Shown in pieces: positions 12,601 through 27,600 of a DNA stretch of 64,000 bases. The DNA is taken from assembly GCA_028583415.1 (NCBI GenBank), contig CM053270.1:5278342-5342341 (forward strand), read 5' to 3'. The stretch comes from Protea cynaroides (lineage: Eukaryota > Streptophyta > Magnoliopsida > Proteales > Proteaceae). Made by a program: the position numbers and the translations under genes. Positions within the stretch are counted from its first letter, which is position 1. Each line of letters starts with the position of its first letter. The notes below the pieces were generated by a model. That model saw nothing but the letters and a program-made list of their open reading frames with translations. It was not told the DNA's origin and did not search any database.

Positions 12601-15600
12601 GAATACTTGACTTCCGCTGTCCAATGGAGATGCTACTAAGTACATCCACATTTATAGTTCCTCCTAAGGTTTTTGGTTGTGTATGCTTTGCCTGTAATCA
12701 CCACCATCTTGGCAAATTGAATCCCCGAGGTCTTTGATGCATTTTTGTGGGTTACTTTGCTACCCAGAATGGGTACAAATGTTATCATCCTTCATCTCGC
12801 TGGATGTTTGTCTCCATGAATGTGGTCTTCTATGAGTCTGAGGCCTTTTTTGGGGTCCCTTCACCTCTTCAGGCAGAGTCCCCAAGTGTGATTGAACCAG
12901 TTGAAGTTAGAGGTGTGCTTGAACCAATTGAAGACCTCCTAGTGCCCGCTAATACAGTTCCAAGTGACATCTCTGAAAGTTCAGATCCTCCGGCTGCTCC
13001 AGCACCGCCTCCTGTGAAAGTATACACTCGATCCTGGCCTCAACAACAGGAAAAGACAGATACCACTACCACCACTACACCACTCCAATCTAACACTCCT
13101 GATCTTAGTCCTACATCGTCTGATGAGTTTGATTTCGGTAAGTCTGCTTTTGATCCTACTCTGGAATTGCTTATTGCTCTTAGAAAAGGTGTGAGATCCT
13201 GTACTCGACATCTGATTTCTAATTTTGTGTCTTATGAGTCTCTATCTCCTCCCTTTCGTGCTTTTGTTACTTCCCTTGCTACTGTTTCCACTCCATCCAC
13301 CTGGCAGGCAGCTCTAACTGATCCCAAATGGAAGGCAGCAATGTTGGAAGAAATGCATGCTCTCGACATGAACAAAACTTGGAATCTTGTCCCACTTCCT
13401 CCAGGGAAGAGATCTGTAGGATACAAATGGATTTTCACAGTGAAGCGCCAAATGGATGGAACGGTTGACAGGTACAAAGCTCGATTAGTTGCAAAAGGTA
13501 TACACAAACCTTCGAGATCGACTATCAGAAGATATTTGCACCTGTAGCCAAGCTGAACACTGTTCAGGTCCTACTCTCATGTGTAGTAAATCTTGGTTGG
13601 AATTTACATCAATTAGATGTAAAAAATGCCTTTTTACATGGAGAGATAGAAGAAGAAGTATATATGGATGTTCCACCCAGTTTTGTCAGCCCCTCAGATT
13701 ACTGGTAAAGTATGCAAATTAAAACGTGCTTTATATGGTGTCAAACATTCTCCTCGGGTCTAGTTTGGACGGTTCCATAAAGCCATGATATCAGTGGGAT
13801 ACTAGCAAAGTAATGCTGATTACATTTTCTTTATTAAAAAAAGGGGGGGCCTTAATTATTGTCTTAATTGTGTATGTTGATGATATAGTGGTCACAGGAA
13901 ATGACACCACTGAGATATCTCACTTAAAAATATTTTTAGGCATTGAATTTGAGATTAAAGACTTGGCCTCGTTACGGTACTTTCTGGGAGTTGAAGTTGC
14001 CAGATCAACTCAAGGGATCATCCTCTCTCAGCGGAAATACACCCTTGATTTACTATCTGACATTGGTCTGCTTGGATGTGCTCCTGCAGATATTCCTCTT
14101 GAGCCCAATGCTCAGCTAGAAAAGAAGGTTGGGGAACCAGTTGACAAAGGTGGATATCAACGATTGGTTGGCTGCCAAATTTATCTATCTCACACACGAC
14201 TAGATATTGCTTTTACTGTTAGCATGATGAGTCAATATATGCATGATCTCTACTCCAATCATTTGGATGCTGTGTATCGGATCCTGCGCTACCTAAAATC
14301 AGCACCTGGTCGTGGTATTCTTTTGGCTCCTCATCAACATATGGACCTTGAATGTGCAACTTATACTGATGTGGATTGGGCCGGCTCTCTGGATGATAGA
14401 CGCTCCACTTTTGGCTACTGTATCTTAGTAGGAGGCAACCTTGTTACATGGAGAAGCAAGAAACATTCTGTGGTGGCTCGATCAAGCGCTGAAGTCGAGT
14501 TCCGAGCAATGGCTCATGGGATTTGTGAGTTCCTCGGCTCAAAGGTCTTTTTTGAGATTTACATGTTCCCATTAAGCTTCCTATGAAACTCTTCTGTGAT
14601 AACAAATCTACCATCAGCATTGCTCATAATTCTGTTCAATATGATCGCACGAAACACGTAGAGATCGATCGTCACTTCATCAGGGAGAAGCTTGAAGATG
14701 GTTTTTTTGCATTCCCTTTGTCAAATATGAAGATCAACTTGCCGATGTCTTCACCAAAAGTCTTCCGGCTAAGACATTTCATCCTATTATGTCCAAGTTG
14801 GAAATGATTGATATTTATTCCCCAACTTGAGGGGGAGTATTGTAATGTGCTGTAATGTTTTTATGTTCAGGTTCAGTGTTACCTAACCTATCCAGGTTTA
14901 GTTTATGTCTAGGTTCAATGTTACCTAACATTGTCTAGGTTCAGTGTTACCTAACATTGTCTAGGTTCGATGTTTCCTATCATCTTACCTTCTCTAACCA
15001 TTATTCAACAATAATAATTTGACAAAGAAGACAAACATTAGGCGGCGGTAACAAACGGCGCAACAAGCGGTGGCAAAAGGCGGCGGTGGCAACATGAGAT
15101 AGGATAATAGTACTAATAGGCGATGGCGGTGACAGGAAAATCATAGTTATTAAGGTGTTGCCTAGGCGGGTGCCTTGGGTGTTCGACGACCATCGAACGC
15201 CTTGGGTTGCCTTTCGAATAAATATGTGGCAAATAATGTTCAATGCAATAATAAATAACATCAACAATCTCGAGAAAATAGGCTCCTTCTCCCCCTCACG
15301 TGGAAAAATAACACTGAGGACAAGAATAAAGAGAACTAACTGTCCCAACATCACACTGCGGCAATGACCATAATCATCAATGTATACCAAAGGAGTAGTA
15401 GCAGAAAATAAGACCCCCAAAAAAGGCATTTTGAAATAAATTCACCAGCCATAGAACCAGCAATAGAGAAAAGGCAACAATGGACAAACCCACGTGAACT
15501 CCAACCAGTAGATGGAGACTGAAAATTAAATAACAGCAAAACAGTGCCTTGGAAGAATAACTTCTGAATCGATGAGTTCTGAAAACCATAATGTCGACAT

Positions 15601-18600
15601 TAAAGCTACTCCTGATTGGAAAACCCCACTCATGGGTTGCTATGGGCCCACCAAAGTAGCGAATAATTGAAATAATGTGAACATTGGTAATATTGTAAAT
15701 AATTAGAACAGTATAAGACCCCTTTGGTTAGAAAACAGAAGCTGGGATGCAAAAGTAATTGAAATTTTGAAGAGAGTAGGAATCTGGAATTTAATGAATG
15801 GGGACAAACTTGGAAGCAAATATAAAGACAAGATAGAACATGGATAAGACAGGAAAGAAAAAGGGTTTTTAGGTAAAACAAAAAATATGAGAAATGAAGA
15901 AAGAAGAAGCTTCTTCTTCAAGACTCTCTACTCGATCAGCAGTAGGAGACCTTGCTTGCGGGTGAGAAAACTCACCCGTATGGAGTCCAAACAGCCTGAA
16001 AATTCAGGGGTGAATCACAAATCCCAATCCATTTAAAAGCATGTAACTACAGTCCCAACAATACAGACCTCGCTTGTGGGTGAGAGAACTCACCTGTATG
16101 GAGTCCAAACAGCCTGAAAATTCAGGGGTGAATCACAGCTCCCAATCCTTTTAGAACCATGTAACCACAGTCCCAAAACTCAGGTAATAAAAAGTGTTAT
16201 TACTGCAAACTGAACCCATGGTGGTTACACTCATGCCCCTAATATTGAGAAGCATCGAAGAAGAAGCAATGGAGAAGAAAGGAGAAAGGAGACAGGATGA
16301 GGGAGATATGAAACCAATCAAGAGAGACTCTTAGGTTGCCCAGATCAGGGAATCGTAAGGTGCAGGAAGGGAAAAGAGTAAAGGAAAGTGAAATTCTGCA
16401 GGATTCCATGGCTGAGTTTCAGGATATTCAAATTAGCAACCAAAGATGAGCAATTAATGGATAAAGGCAATATAATCTCAGCAGGCACAACCAAGGTTTA
16501 AAATCTCGGGTTTCGGAGGAGTCTCGGCCTCCTCTGAAACCGAGATCTCGCCTCGCCGAGGTCTCGCTGGGACATTGCATTTTGTCCGAGACAGCTTAAA
16601 ACAGCTTAAATTTTTAAGCTGTCTCGGTGGCCAAAATACATTTTTTAGGTCTCCAACTTCAGGGGAACCTCATTTTTACATACATAAAAACATTTAGAGC
16701 ATAAAATTGTAAAAATAATGACTCTTTGTGGTTGTTTGGGTTTACACCCATGTTTTGGCAGTCAACGCTGAAGTCTGTTGTAAACTTAGGCTAATATTTG
16801 CTATTATATTCAATCAAATATGACAAATGAGACAATAACATAATGCATTAGGGAAAAGAGAAACAAAATAATATTTCATTATAAATCATTACATCATAGT
16901 TCAAATGTTCAATACTGAATGATCCCATAGTCTCCATGTGCCCATAATCCTCAATTCCACAATCCTTATACAGATACAATGTCTAGTAATACATAGAGTG
17001 CCGTGGATGATCCATCCTACTATCATCATACATTTGGGAAAATTGTCGACGCAAATTGTCTTCCAACTGAGCAACATAATCTTCCCACGATATTCTTGAT
17101 GCAAAGTAGTTCTGGTAAGAAACTTATCTTCAACAGTTGATATGAAACTACCACAACAATCCCCACAGTCCGAAGCACCACCCGTTGCAAGTTAAAAGTC
17201 CAAACAAAGAAAGAATGAGGAAGAAATGAGAAAATTTTCAAAAAAATTAACAAAGAAGAGGAAACAGCAGTTCTCGGTCGAGTTCTCGACCGAGAACAGT
17301 GACTTTTCTCTTTTATAAAGAGGAAAAAAAAAACAAAAAGCAATTTCTCGCCGAGAAATTGGCGAGAAATTGAGAGAAAATGGCGAGATTTACCGAAAAA
17401 TGGCGAGATTTACCGGTCGAGATCTCGGTGAGATTATGCATTTGCCGAGACAAAAAGGGTTATCGACCCTGTTTTCGTCTCGGCTAATGGCGAGAATGGT
17501 GAGAAATCTCGCCGATATTTTATTCCATGGGCACAGCAGAATAAACTTTTAAAGTTAGTAATGAAAAATAGAAACAAAAACTGAAGTTCTCTGAAATCAG
17601 AATTGAACTACACTTTTAAGAAATCTGTAGCAAAATCAGACTTGAAACCAGGAAGTGATGCGGGACCTTGGTTGAGAAAACCCTATTGATCCACTAATTG
17701 GCCCACCCAAACAATAATCAACTCAAATAGTGGTGGTAATGGTAAAATTGTGATTAAATCAAAGTTTATAATGGTGAGTGACACTTCCATAATTTCCAGC
17801 AATGGTGTATGACTTAGTGGGGAAACAAACAAAACCTAAGGATATAATAGGAATTCTATTTTAAGGGAAGGGGTATACTTGGAAGTGATGATAAAACAGG
17901 ACAAAATAAGATTTTGTATTTCTGAAAAACCAGATTAAAAAGCTTCTTCAACCTTTGTTAGAAGCTGTTCACGATCAGAAACAAATGGCGGAAAATCAGA
18001 TTTGCTTGGAGCATGGTTTTAAGTATCGATATGACATGGCCCATATACACCGATACGTATCCACATAGGCAATGCTCGATACGATACTCTTCGATGCATC
18101 TTTTTTTTTTTTTTTTTAAACACAAAAAGGGTATCCACATGTATTGACCGTATTGAACCGATACGACTCGATACACTTTGATACGGTGAATATGCTTGAT
18201 ACGTATCCATACACTTAAGTTTACATTTTCTCGCCAAAAAAAAAAAAAAAAAAAAAAAAAAACAGACACTCATATCAAAGTGTATCTAATTGATACAGTT
18301 CAATACACCTCGACAAGAATCGATACTATTCAATACACCTCGATACCAACCGATACGGTTTGATACACACATATAAAGCTTGATATAACTGATTTTTTCA
18401 CTTTTCTGGTCTTATTCCTTGCTGAAAACCTATAGTTCATACGAACCAAAGGTGGTAGCTCATTGAATGTCATCAAATATGTCCTTAATCCTTGGAAATA
18501 CTTCAAGATTGCTTATGTTGAATCAGAGATGAACGATGAATGAGTGAGTTGATAACTCACCCAACCTTCTTATTTATAGATAAATAGATTTACAAGAAAA

Positions 18601-21600
18601 GAAAGTAGGTAAGAGAGTAGGTAAGAAAGTAGGTAGGGATGAGTCAGCATTCTTATCCCCACATACATCGAACCTAGACATAAACCCATATTACAATAAA
18701 AGAAAAAATTACAAGACTACCCTTAAACCTAAATTGACTATGGATTCCAACACTCCCCCTCAAGTTGGTGCATATATATCATGCATGCACAACTTGGTCA
18801 ATATCTGTCCATTGATCTTGTTGAGAATATTACGTATTTCATTTTTTGTCTAGATTCATTGTACTACCTGTATTGTACAATTGTACTACCTGTACGACCT
18901 TCATTGTACTACCTGTATTGTATTACCTGTACTACCTCTTTCTTTCTTTGTATTCATTCTCACATTATAAATAAGAGGACCTCTGTCTATTACAGACAAG
19001 TCATTCCATCATTCAACATGGTATCAGAGCCAAGTTAGCTCTACTGTCAGATCCCTCCGCCGCCTCACCATCGCCGCCGCCAACCTACCACCGTCGACCA
19101 CCGACTTTCCTTCTTTTCTTTTCTTTTTCTTTTGTTTTTTTTTTCTCTCCCTACTAGGGGCAGCAACAAAAGAGGGAATCATACAATGATATAGGTACTG
19201 CCCTTCTTTTTATCCCTCATTACGGATCATTTTTTTATTCTCTTTATTGGAAATCAAAATTTTTTTTTATCAGTCTGGATATTAATAATATGGTTTAGTC
19301 TGATCAGATATCTATGAGTTTCTGAGTTTACCCCAATAAACAAAAAAGGGGGTGCAAACCAGAATTGATTTCCATATATTATGTTGCACATGAGACAAGT
19401 TAAGATATCTGACAAGTGATATTTCTACTTTGATCTCCATATCTTGTGCTATAACCAAACAGGGAGGCTGTTCATATTGTTTTTGGGTGTTTGTTCTTGA
19501 ATACACAACTCAAGGATGACATCTGAAGTAACCTCTTCTGGGATAAAGAGTTTTAAAATGGACAATCTCACTATTCCCACTAATACCACTAAACTTGATG
19601 GTGGTAATTGCCTAATGTGGTCTCGGGCCACCTAACTCTCAATTATAGCTCGGGATATCTCACCGGCACCAAGGAAAAACCTCTGACCAAGGACATTGTT
19701 TTGAAGAAATGGCATGCTGAAAATTCATTGGTAGTGCAATATCTCCTCAATTCCTTGCAATCCATTATAGCCGAGGGCTATTTGTTATTGGATACTGTTG
19801 CACAAATTTGGAAGTCTGCTAAGGGCACCTATTCCCAAGTTGGGAATGCTGCTTTAATTTATGCCATTCAAAAAAGTGTTCATGAAACTATCCAAAAAGA
19901 ATTGATTGTATCCCAATATTATACTAAGTTGAGGAGCTATTGGCAAACAATTGATTTTTATGATTCTATTCATGCTTTGCAATATCTGGCCGTGTAAATC
20001 TCGGGTTTCAGAGGAGTCTCGGCCTCCTCCGAAACTGATATCTCGGCAAGATCTCGCCGAGACAGTGTATTTTGTCCGAGATAGCTTAAAAAGGTTGTCT
20101 CGGTGGCCAAAATGCATTTTTTAGGTCTCCAACTTCAGGGGAACCTCATTTTTACATACATAAACACATTTAGAGTATAAAATTGTAAAAATAATGACTC
20201 TTTGTGGTTGTTTGGGTTTACACCTATGTTTTTGACAGTCAACGCTGAAGTTTGTTGTAAATTTAGGTTAATATTAGCTATTATATTCAATCAAATATGG
20301 CAAATGAGATAATAACATAATGCATTAGGGGAAAGAGAAACAAAATAACACTTCATTATAAATCATTACCTCGTAGTTCAAATATTCAATATTGAATGAT
20401 CCCATAGTCCCCCTGTGCCCATAGTCTACAATTCCACAATCCTCATGCAGATGCAATGTCTAGTAATACGTAGAGTGTCGTGGATGATCCATCTTACTAT
20501 CATCATACATCTGGGAAAGTTGTCGACGCAAATTGTCTTCCAATTGAGCAACATAATCTTCCCATGACATTCTTGATGCAAAGTAGTTCTGGTAGCCTTG
20601 CACATGATTCATAAATATAACATCAGTAGCTGTCCGAAGAATACCTATCTTTGGAAAGAATGGAAAAACTTCTGAAGTAGTACTTTGGTGCATAGACTCT
20701 TGCGGAAGTACTGATGGAATGGAATAGAAGCTGGTTGATCCACTCTGACTCCGTGTCTGTGCTCCTGTATCTGAACCATCGTCGAAGGAAGAACCATATG
20801 CAGTCGCAGTGGGATAGGGGACGAAGTTGATATCAACATAATCATTTGAGGTGTATGCTGAACCAGTGCTATATCCAGGAAAATTCCACTGCTTCTGTCC
20901 ACTGCAGTAACTGCTATTCTCCTCCACACTCAATCCTCGTAAGCTAGTAGAGAGGCTATCAACGTCGACGTCCATCGTGCTACTGCAATTAGCATCTTCA
21001 TTATGTTGAGAATGAGAATGATGCCGAGCCCTACGCGAATACGAAGTTGGTCTACGTGATGAGGATGGCGCACGTGCACCATGGTCATCATCCTGTGTTT
21101 ATGAGTGTACTGGCTCTCCCCAGTGTATCTAACAGGTGATGCTCATGGCTCTGGATCAGCCCCAATATTGACAATAGTGGCTCGACCTCCACCTGGGTCT
21201 CACGCCCACCCCCATAATCACTACCACTAGCTCCACTACCACTCCAACTCTACTTAGGATCATCTGTATCAGTGCCAGCAGGAGGGTCAAACGGCACGGG
21301 TGATCGTGTATGGACTCGACCCTCCTCCGAGGCTAAAAACTCGTTGATATCAGTATCCAAATGGCTGACCAAATGGGAGTCAGGCATCCCCCCGGGCTCG
21401 TCCATCACAGGTACTCCCTTATCCCGCACCCACTTTACTAATGGATCTTCCTCTTCAGAGTCAAGCTGGAAGATGTTGGCGAGCTCGAGCGGGGTATCAT
21501 CCTCCTTATCATGGAACATGTTTTGCACCCTCAGCCTCATGTTGTAATGCACAAAGACCAAGTCATTTAGTCGTTGGGAGCCAAGTCGATTCCGCCTCTT

Positions 21601-24600
21601 TGAATGAATGAGGTTGAAAGTACTCTAGTTTCGCTCATAGCCAGATGCAGAGCATATCTAAGCTAACACTCTACTTGTTATCTTCTTCAGAGCAGGTGCA
21701 TCTTTACCATACAACACCCACCATTCAGCTGCATAAGAACAATAACATATTTTAATTTCGTATGTCATTTAAACGTAATACATAAAACATAAGATAATTT
21801 AATTTCGTATGTCATTTAAATGTAATACATACACGGATCACTTTTGTCACGTCTAGCCACTGCAGCGGGGAACCCAAAACTCCCACAGGCTTCCCTGAAG
21901 GTTTTAATCTATACACAATCGAAAACTTATAAATATTTGTAATTACAATATATAGTTTTGCCGCACTAGCAATAGCAGTAACCAGTACAATTAGTGTCTC
22001 GACGATCATATTTCCAGTAATTGAAGCACAGAACTCACCTCTAGGTTTGCCAATGCCTGTGTTTGAGGATCTGGCTCCAACTTTGCAACCACTAGCTTCA
22101 CTGTCTCAATGAGTTCTGCGTTTGTCCCAAGTACATGCGTATACTGGTACTTGGGATTCAAATAGTATGATGAAATATTTGACAGTGGACACATGGTTAA
22201 AGCAAATAAAAATTATATTGGTACATAAGTAATACTAAAGTAAATACATCATCAAATTTACTCACCAGCCTTATGCAATGGATGCATGAGTTGGCTCTCC
22301 CATCGGTCATTGATGATCTTTATGTAATTCTTATAGCCACGTGGTATCAAAACTTTAACACGTACTTTCAATGTGTCCACAGCAGCATAAAGAAGTGGCA
22401 TGGTAGGTTTTCGCTCAGTATCTACCAATCTCAACACCTGTACTACAGGATGCAACACCCTGACTACCACCTTCACATTTTGCCAAAATTCGTCTAAAGC
22501 GATTGTATTCTGTGCTTCCACTCCCTGGGGGGTAGCTGATTGTCTCCACGAAAACCAATCCTCAGATGCAAACATCGATCTGAGTCCGGCCATCTTCGCC
22601 TCAAAGCTCTTCAATGCTATGAAGTTCGTAGTGAATCTGGTGATGTCTGGTCTGACCAAGTCCCCTCCACATCTCTCCCTGAGCATGTTCAAGGAATAAC
22701 CATGGTTGTAGATGAAAGTGGTTACTTGTCTTGCTTGCTCAACCACTCTCGACTTTACTTATCTTGCCCATGTCCTTCAACATCAAATCAATACAATGGG
22801 CAGCACATGCAGTCCAGAAGAGATTGTAGTCGGCATTGTTCATTAACATCTCCCCTGCCTTCTTAAAATTGCTGCCGTTGTCCGTTACAATCTGAATAAC
22901 GTTCTGAGCTCCCACCTCAACCACCACTTTTTACAACAGCCCATAAATATAATCTGCATCTTTTACTTCAGCTGATGCATCAATAGACCTAAGGAACACC
23001 GTCCTCCCATCACAGTAAATCATGAAGTTGATGATGGACTTTCTAGTAGGACCAGTCCAACTATCACACATAATAGTTACTCCTAAATCTACCCAATTCT
23101 TCTTCTGGCCTAGAATCCAGTCTTGTAATTCCTTCTTATGTTGAGGCAAATAATAAGTCATTAGCTCATATTGATTTGACCCTCCCAATCCCTCGTACCG
23201 CCTCAAGAACCGCATTTAGCATGCTCGAAAGAAAGGGCTCGTGGTGGCGTTTTTGGGATGCCATGATAAAACGACCACTTAGAGTAAGAATACCCTACCG
23301 ACTCCCTATTCTTTCCCCAAACATTGCCTTTATTTTTTTTTGCTTACTACCTTGCTTCGTAAAGACTCGGGATCTTGCTCTAGAACTTGAACATAATCAT
23401 CCCGTCCCCGTGGCTGAGGCACAGGTTCTTCCCTTCTACTTCGTGATCTAGAAAACCAAGAACCAATCCCTTTGCTCCGTCTCTTTGGCTCAGGCTCAGC
23501 AAATCCACTACTACTGGCACCTGCTCCAGATGTACCTACTCCCGTCCGTCTCCTTTCTGCATCTGATCTAGGGGTTTCTCTATTAGCCATTGCCGCATGA
23601 CGCATCTGTCTTGCCTCTGCCTCTGTCGTATCTTCTACATCCCATCCCTCAGCCTCATGTTCTCTTCGGATTCTGGTATGGTGCCTCGAACTGCCTCCTC
23701 AAAATGTTGTTTTTTCTCTTTCCATTGTTGCCCTCCTCTGCCTCCCTCCCCTCAACTGTTCACCTATGGCCCTGGATATCTCCATAGGACACTGCGGGCA
23801 TTTGGAAACATCTTTGCCCAATCCACTCAAGTGTTGCTTCAGTCTTGTGATGCCGCCAGACTAAAGCTTCTTCCCACAAATATTACACTGGGTCTTCTTC
23901 CTATCACCCTGAAGGGCAGTCCCATACTGCTATGCAGGGTCAGTTTGGGAACCAGAACCGTCGCCCCCGTCGCTTGCCCCAGAACTTGGTCTCGACATAA
24001 TTTCCAAGCACTGTTTCATAGAAAACACAAACTTCAATAAGCTTACAAACTTGAACATAACAAAAATTACATTTCAAAATTTTTCTCATATTTTAAATGC
24101 GATCAGAACATTTTTCCTTATTTTTCCCTATTTTATAGCATTTTTAATCATTTTTAAATTAATTTTTTAATATAAATAATTCAAAAAAAAAAAAAAAAAA
24201 AAACCGAAATCGAAATTTGAAATCGTAGGACAGTAGATCGGCCAACGGTGATTAACATATAAATAGGTCATCATCATCAAATGAGTAATAATAATAATTA
24301 TTTTAAATTTTAATTGCTAGAAATTCATTTTTAAATGCAAATAATTGAAAAAAATACCAACAACAACCGAAATCGAAATATGAAACTGTAGAACAGTAGA
24401 TCGGCCAATGGTGATTAACATATAAATAGGTCATCATCATCAAATAAGTATAAATAATAATTAGTTTAATTTTTAATTGCTGAAAATTAATTTTTAAATG
24501 CAAGTAATTGAAAAAAAAACCTATAACAATCAAAATCGAAATCTGAAACCGTGAGCTTGTAGATCGGGCTCACGTATCTAACATATAAAAATTTCATCAC

Positions 24601-27600
24601 ATTCTAGAATTTTTTTTTCTCCTTCATAGTCTCATGTAAAAATCTCATTTTTCGATAAGAAACTTACCTTCAACAGTTGATAAGAAGCTCTTACAGCAAT
24701 CCCCGTAGTCCGAAGCACCACCCGTTGCAAGTTAAAAGTCCAAACAAAGAAAGAATGGGGAAGAAATGAAAAAATCTTCAAAAAACTAAGAAGCAGCAGT
24801 TCTCGGTCGTGTTCTCGACCGAGAACCGTGCCTTCTCTCTTTTATAAAGAGAAAAAAAAAGTGAAAAGCAATTTCTCGCCAAGATCTTGCGAGATCTCGC
24901 GAGATTTACCGAGATTTACCGAGATCTATCTCGGCGAGATCATGTATATGCTGAGACGAAATGGGTTCGATAACCCTGTTTTCGTTTCGGTTACTTGCGA
25001 GAATGGCGAAAATGGCGACGCCGAGATCACGCTGAGATTTTCTTCCATGGTGTGTAGGCAAGATATATGAGTCTGCCAACAAGTCTCTGATATCTTCCTT
25101 TGTTTTCTGGTGTGCCTTCTTTTGCCCTTAGCTTGGTATTGGGATCGAGAGGAGTATCACAAGGTCGAGCCCCAAGTAACCCTGTTTCTGAGAGAAGATC
25201 AAGAACATACTTTCTTTGAGACAGATAGATGCCTTTTGCAGATCTGGCAACTTCAATCCCAAGAAAGTACCTAAGTTTGCCAAGCTCTTTGATCTCAAAC
25301 TCCTTCCCTAGAAATGCTTTTAATTTCGTGATTTCATCATTATTATTGCCAGCAATGATGATATCATCTACATATACAAGTAAGGCAGTAAAAGTGTTAG
25401 GGGAATGTTTTATAAATAAAATATAGTCAGTATTGATTTGAACATAGCCAAATGCTACTATAGCTTTATTAAATCTTCAAAACCATACTCTAGGGGATTG
25501 TTTTAGACCATAAAGAGATCACTTCAACTTGCAGACTTTTCCTTGGCTTTTATCATCTGTGAAACCCGGTGGGTAGTCCATATAGACATCTTCAGTAAGT
25601 TCTCCATGAAGGAATGCATTTTTGCATCTAACTGTTGCAAGTCCTAGTTGTGATGTATAGCACAGGACAGTAAAACCCTGATGGTAATCATTTTGGCCAC
25701 TGGAGCGAGGGTTTCTTTGTAGTCAATCCCATATGTTTGAGTAAATCCCTGTGCAACCAATCTAGCCTTGTACCGATCAATAGTCCCATCTAGTTTTTGT
25801 TTCACTGAAAAATCCACTTGCATCCTACTGACCTTGATCCTGCAGGAAGTGGAACAAGATCCCATGTACCATTTTTCTTCAGAGCGCCCTCATTTCTTCC
25901 ACCATTGCAGCTTTCCACCTTTCATCCATAATTGCATCCTGTCATTTTTGAGGAACAGACACAGAAGAGAGCGAAGACACAAAAACACGGAAAGAAAGGG
26001 AAAGGGAGTTTAGGAAACATAATTGGAAATAGGATGTAGGGTGCAGGCCCTAGTTCCTTTGCGAAGTGCAATTGGAAGATCAAGATCAGAAGAAGGAGTA
26101 AGTTCCTTACCAGAAGAAGGCTCAGTAGACTCAGTTTTTGGATCCAGGGCTAGAGAAGGGACATGTGTAGGAGTGGTAGTGGCCTTTCCTTGCTTGTCTT
26201 TGGCACGGCTATAAACTTGCAGAGGTGGCTTGGTGGTTGGATGCTTGGATGGTGCAGTTGTACCGAGCACTTATTCTTGAACTATTTCTGGTACATCAGG
26301 TATATCCGGTATAAGTACATTAGGGATATCAGGTGCATCTTCAACTGTCTGTGTCTCCCCCTGAAGAGGAACCTGATAATAGGAGAGATGCTCATGAAAA
26401 ATGATATCTCTACTAACAAGGACCTGACGAGAGGGAGGATGATAACAGTTGTATCCTTTCTGTGTTGCAGAATACCCTAAAAATATGCACTTTAATCCAC
26501 GTGGATCAAGCTTGCCAGGGGAACGATGGTTACGAGCATAACAAAGACAACCAAAGACTCTAGGAGGAAGAACAAAATCAGAATTTCCAAGTAAGATGTC
26601 CAAGGGAGCCTTGTTGTCTAAAACTCGAGAAGGAAGGCGGTTAATCAGGGATGCTGCAGTGAGGACAGCATTACTCCAGTATTGAGCGGGAACATGTCTC
26701 TCAAACATTAGTGCTCTAGCTGTTTCGAGTAAGTGGCGGTTCTTTCTTTCAGCGACTCCATTCTGAGCAGGAGTGTCCATACAACTTGTCTGATGAATTA
26801 TCCCGTTATCAGCTAAGTATTGCTGAAAAAATCTTCAAGATATTTCTTACCATTGTCACTACGGAGCATTTTCAACTGAGTTTGAAACTGCGTCTTGATC
26901 ATATTGTGGAAATGGTGGAAGCATGGACCTCATTTTTTTGACGCATTAGATAGACCCATGTAGTACGAGTGTGACAATCAGTAAAGGTTACAAACCACCT
27001 ATGACCAGAAATAGAGGTAGTCCGTGTTGGACCCCAAACATCAGAATGGACTAAATCAAAGATACAAGGATTTCTCGAAACAGAAGGTAAATAAGAAATA
27101 CGAGCCTGTTTGGCCAAAACACAAGCCTCACTTAATAACTCGTCTTTATTACATCGTTTAAATAATTATGGAAAAAAATGAGATAGAACAGTAGAAATGG
27201 GATGCCTAGATGGCGGTGCCACTGCTGAAGAGTACTGACTGCGGAATGGGAGGAAGGTACTGAATGACCATTGTGAAGCAAGTACAGGCCACGATGTACA
27301 CTACCATGTCCAATCGTTTTCCCATTCTCCAGATCCTGAATCACACAATTGATAGGAAAAAATGTTACTTTACAATTTAGAGTATTTGTAAGACTACTAT
27401 TGGAGAGTAAATTTGTGGATAAATTAAGAACATGTAGAACGGAATTCAAATCAAGGGAGGAAGTACAGTGGATGGATCCAATTCCTGATATAGGAGAGAG
27501 GGATCCCTCAGCGACCTTCACAGTATTATGTCCAAAAGAAGGAGAGTATAAATAAAAGGACTCAGACGAACCAGTCATGTGGTCAGTGGCTCCAGTATCT

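Larger units (their letters stand above)
10075..15010 (+). mobile_element. Copia-1 LTR retrotransposon, full-length but dead
   Basis: Bounded by LTRs 10075-10308 and 14841-15010. An initiator-Met primer-binding site (tggtattagagc) follows the 5' LTR, and a polypurine tract (gagggggagt) precedes the 3' LTR. Order gag, protease, integrase, RT, RNase H is Ty1/Copia. Flanking pentamers attat and ataat agree at 4 of 5 positions. Confidence 0.92.

Noticed and set aside
20460..20975. An independent host gene (171 residues, minus)
   Set aside because: It is the Ser-rich tail of the hAT-2 transposase, and part of it is repeated in the deletion derivative at 16492-17529.
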